Shown here: piece after piece, positions 35,920 through 36,217 of the stretch
How positions within the stretch are numbered: the first letter of the stretch is position 1
Layout of the letters: each line of letters begins with the position of its first letter
Origin: Oceanobacillus massiliensis str. N'diop
GTDB lineage: Bacteria > Bacillota > Bacilli > Bacillales > Amphibacillaceae
Reading direction: 5' to 3'
NCBI RefSeq assembly: GCF_000285495.1
Contig: NZ_HE610978.1
Span: 345,382-381,598, forward strand
Length of the DNA: 36,217 bases
Notes under the pieces: model-generated
Told to the model about the DNA's origin: nothing
Database searches by the model: none
Seen by the model: the letters and a program-made list of their open reading frames with translations, nothing else
Made by a program: the position numbers and the translations under genes

Positions 35920-35966
35920 AAATTATCTATCAGAAACGGTCCAGCGATATTTCTGATAGATAATTT
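35920..35966 (-). terminator. Hairpin terminator after the YsnB-like gene
   Basis: A perfect 17-bp stem (35920-35936 with 35950-35966), 7 nt past the stop codon. The tail in the minus orientation is AT-rich (ATATAAAAATTTAATTT) rather than a pure T run. Confidence 0.75.
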
Positions 35967-35972
35967 GATAGC

Positions 35973-36215
35973 TTATAATGCGAATTCATATGTCAGCTCA
36001 TGTACTCGTTCACCGTTGACATTAAAGTAGTTAACAATAATAGAGGATGGACTTTCCCATTCCATTATCGCATACGTTTTCTCTGTTCTGTTCCGTGGCT
36101 GCCTGATGCTTCCCGGATTGATAAAAATCTGACTTGAAACCTGTTCGGCGCCAGCGATATGGGTATGCCCAAAGCATATTACATCTGCATTTAATTCCTT
36201 CGCACGATAGGACAG
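35973..36215 (-). CDS. ysnB: YsnB-like metallophosphoesterase, C-terminal part
   Basis: The window edge cuts this gene; 81 C-terminal codons are visible, ending with TAA at 35973-35975. The fragment reads LSYRAKELNADVICFGHTHI, then FINPGSIRQPRNRTEKTYAI. It carries the GHTH metal-binding motif and the NPGS motif of the YfcE/MJ0936 phosphodiesterase family. These are small calcineurin-like phosphoesterases acting on phosphodiesters; the natural substrate is not known. In B. subtilis ysnB is found upstream of tig-ysoA, in agreement with this position. Confidence 0.9.
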   Translation of the reverse strand: MSYRAKELNADVICFGHTHIAGAEQVSSQIFINPGSIRQPRNRTEKTYAIMEWESPSSIIVNYFNVNGERVHELTYEFAL

Positions 36216-36217
36216 TC

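Overview
The window is a core chromosomal segment of a low-to-moderate GC, endospore-forming Bacillota, almost certainly a member of Bacillaceae. The gene order closely follows the Bacillus subtilis block from ysnB to rpmA: ysnB, tRNAs, ysoA, tig, clpX, lon, ysxC, hemAXCDBL, spoVID, ysxE, valS, folC, spoIIB, radC, mreBCD, minCD, spoIVFA/FB, rplU, prp, rpmA. Sporulation genes (spoIVFA, spoIVFB, spoIIB, spoVID, ysxE) show that it makes spores. The genus cannot be fixed from the sequence alone; a relative of Oceanobacillus/Virgibacillus is a guess. Nearly everything is on the minus strand, so transcription runs from high to low coordinates.

Layout from left to right. 1-1180: ribosomal operon with an L21-type leader (rplU-prp-rpmA). 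1199-4419: spoIVFA-spoIVFB (intramembrane processing of pro-sigma-K) and minC-minD (division-site selection). 4475-6942: mreB-mreC-mreD (cell shape). 7162-10299: radC, spoIIB and folC. 10357-12095: two plus-strand, translationally coupled ATP-grasp ligase paralogs of unknown substrate. 12206-15186: valS behind a T-box leader. 15286-17600: a small plus-strand membrane protein, ysxE and spoVID. 17751-18009: two near-identical 120-bp hairpin repeats abutting the hemL stop. 18007-24215: the hemAXCDBL operon (glutamyl-tRNA to uroporphyrinogen III). 24441-27829: an insertion relative to B. subtilis, holding a polytopic membrane protein and a polar amino acid ABC transporter (binding lipoprotein, permease, ATPase). 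A pair of inverted palindromic elements separates its permease and ATPase genes. 28148-34178: protein quality control (ysxC, lon, clpX, tig). 34313-35293: ysoA, behind a sigma-B-type promoter. 35484-35898: tRNA-Arg and tRNA-Gly behind a consensus sigma-A promoter, with a duplicated tRNA-Gly 5' fragment. 35973-36217: the C-terminus of a YsnB-type phosphodiesterase.

How the genes work together: the segment joins translation (L21, L27, ValRS, tRNAs, trigger factor), protein turnover (ClpX, Lon), cell shape and division (MreBCD, MinCD), spore development and tetrapyrrole synthesis. Three genes present at these positions in B. subtilis are missing here: maf (between spoIIB and radC), comC (between folC and spoIIB) and lonB (between lon and clpX).

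The least ordinary parts are the ATP-grasp pair, the three sets of repeats, the tRNA-Gly partial duplication and the sigma-B-like site ahead of ysoA. I found no clear new defence system, prophage, CRISPR array or insertion sequence. Promoters, terminators and starts were read by eye, and family assignments rest on motifs and remembered homologs, not on a search.
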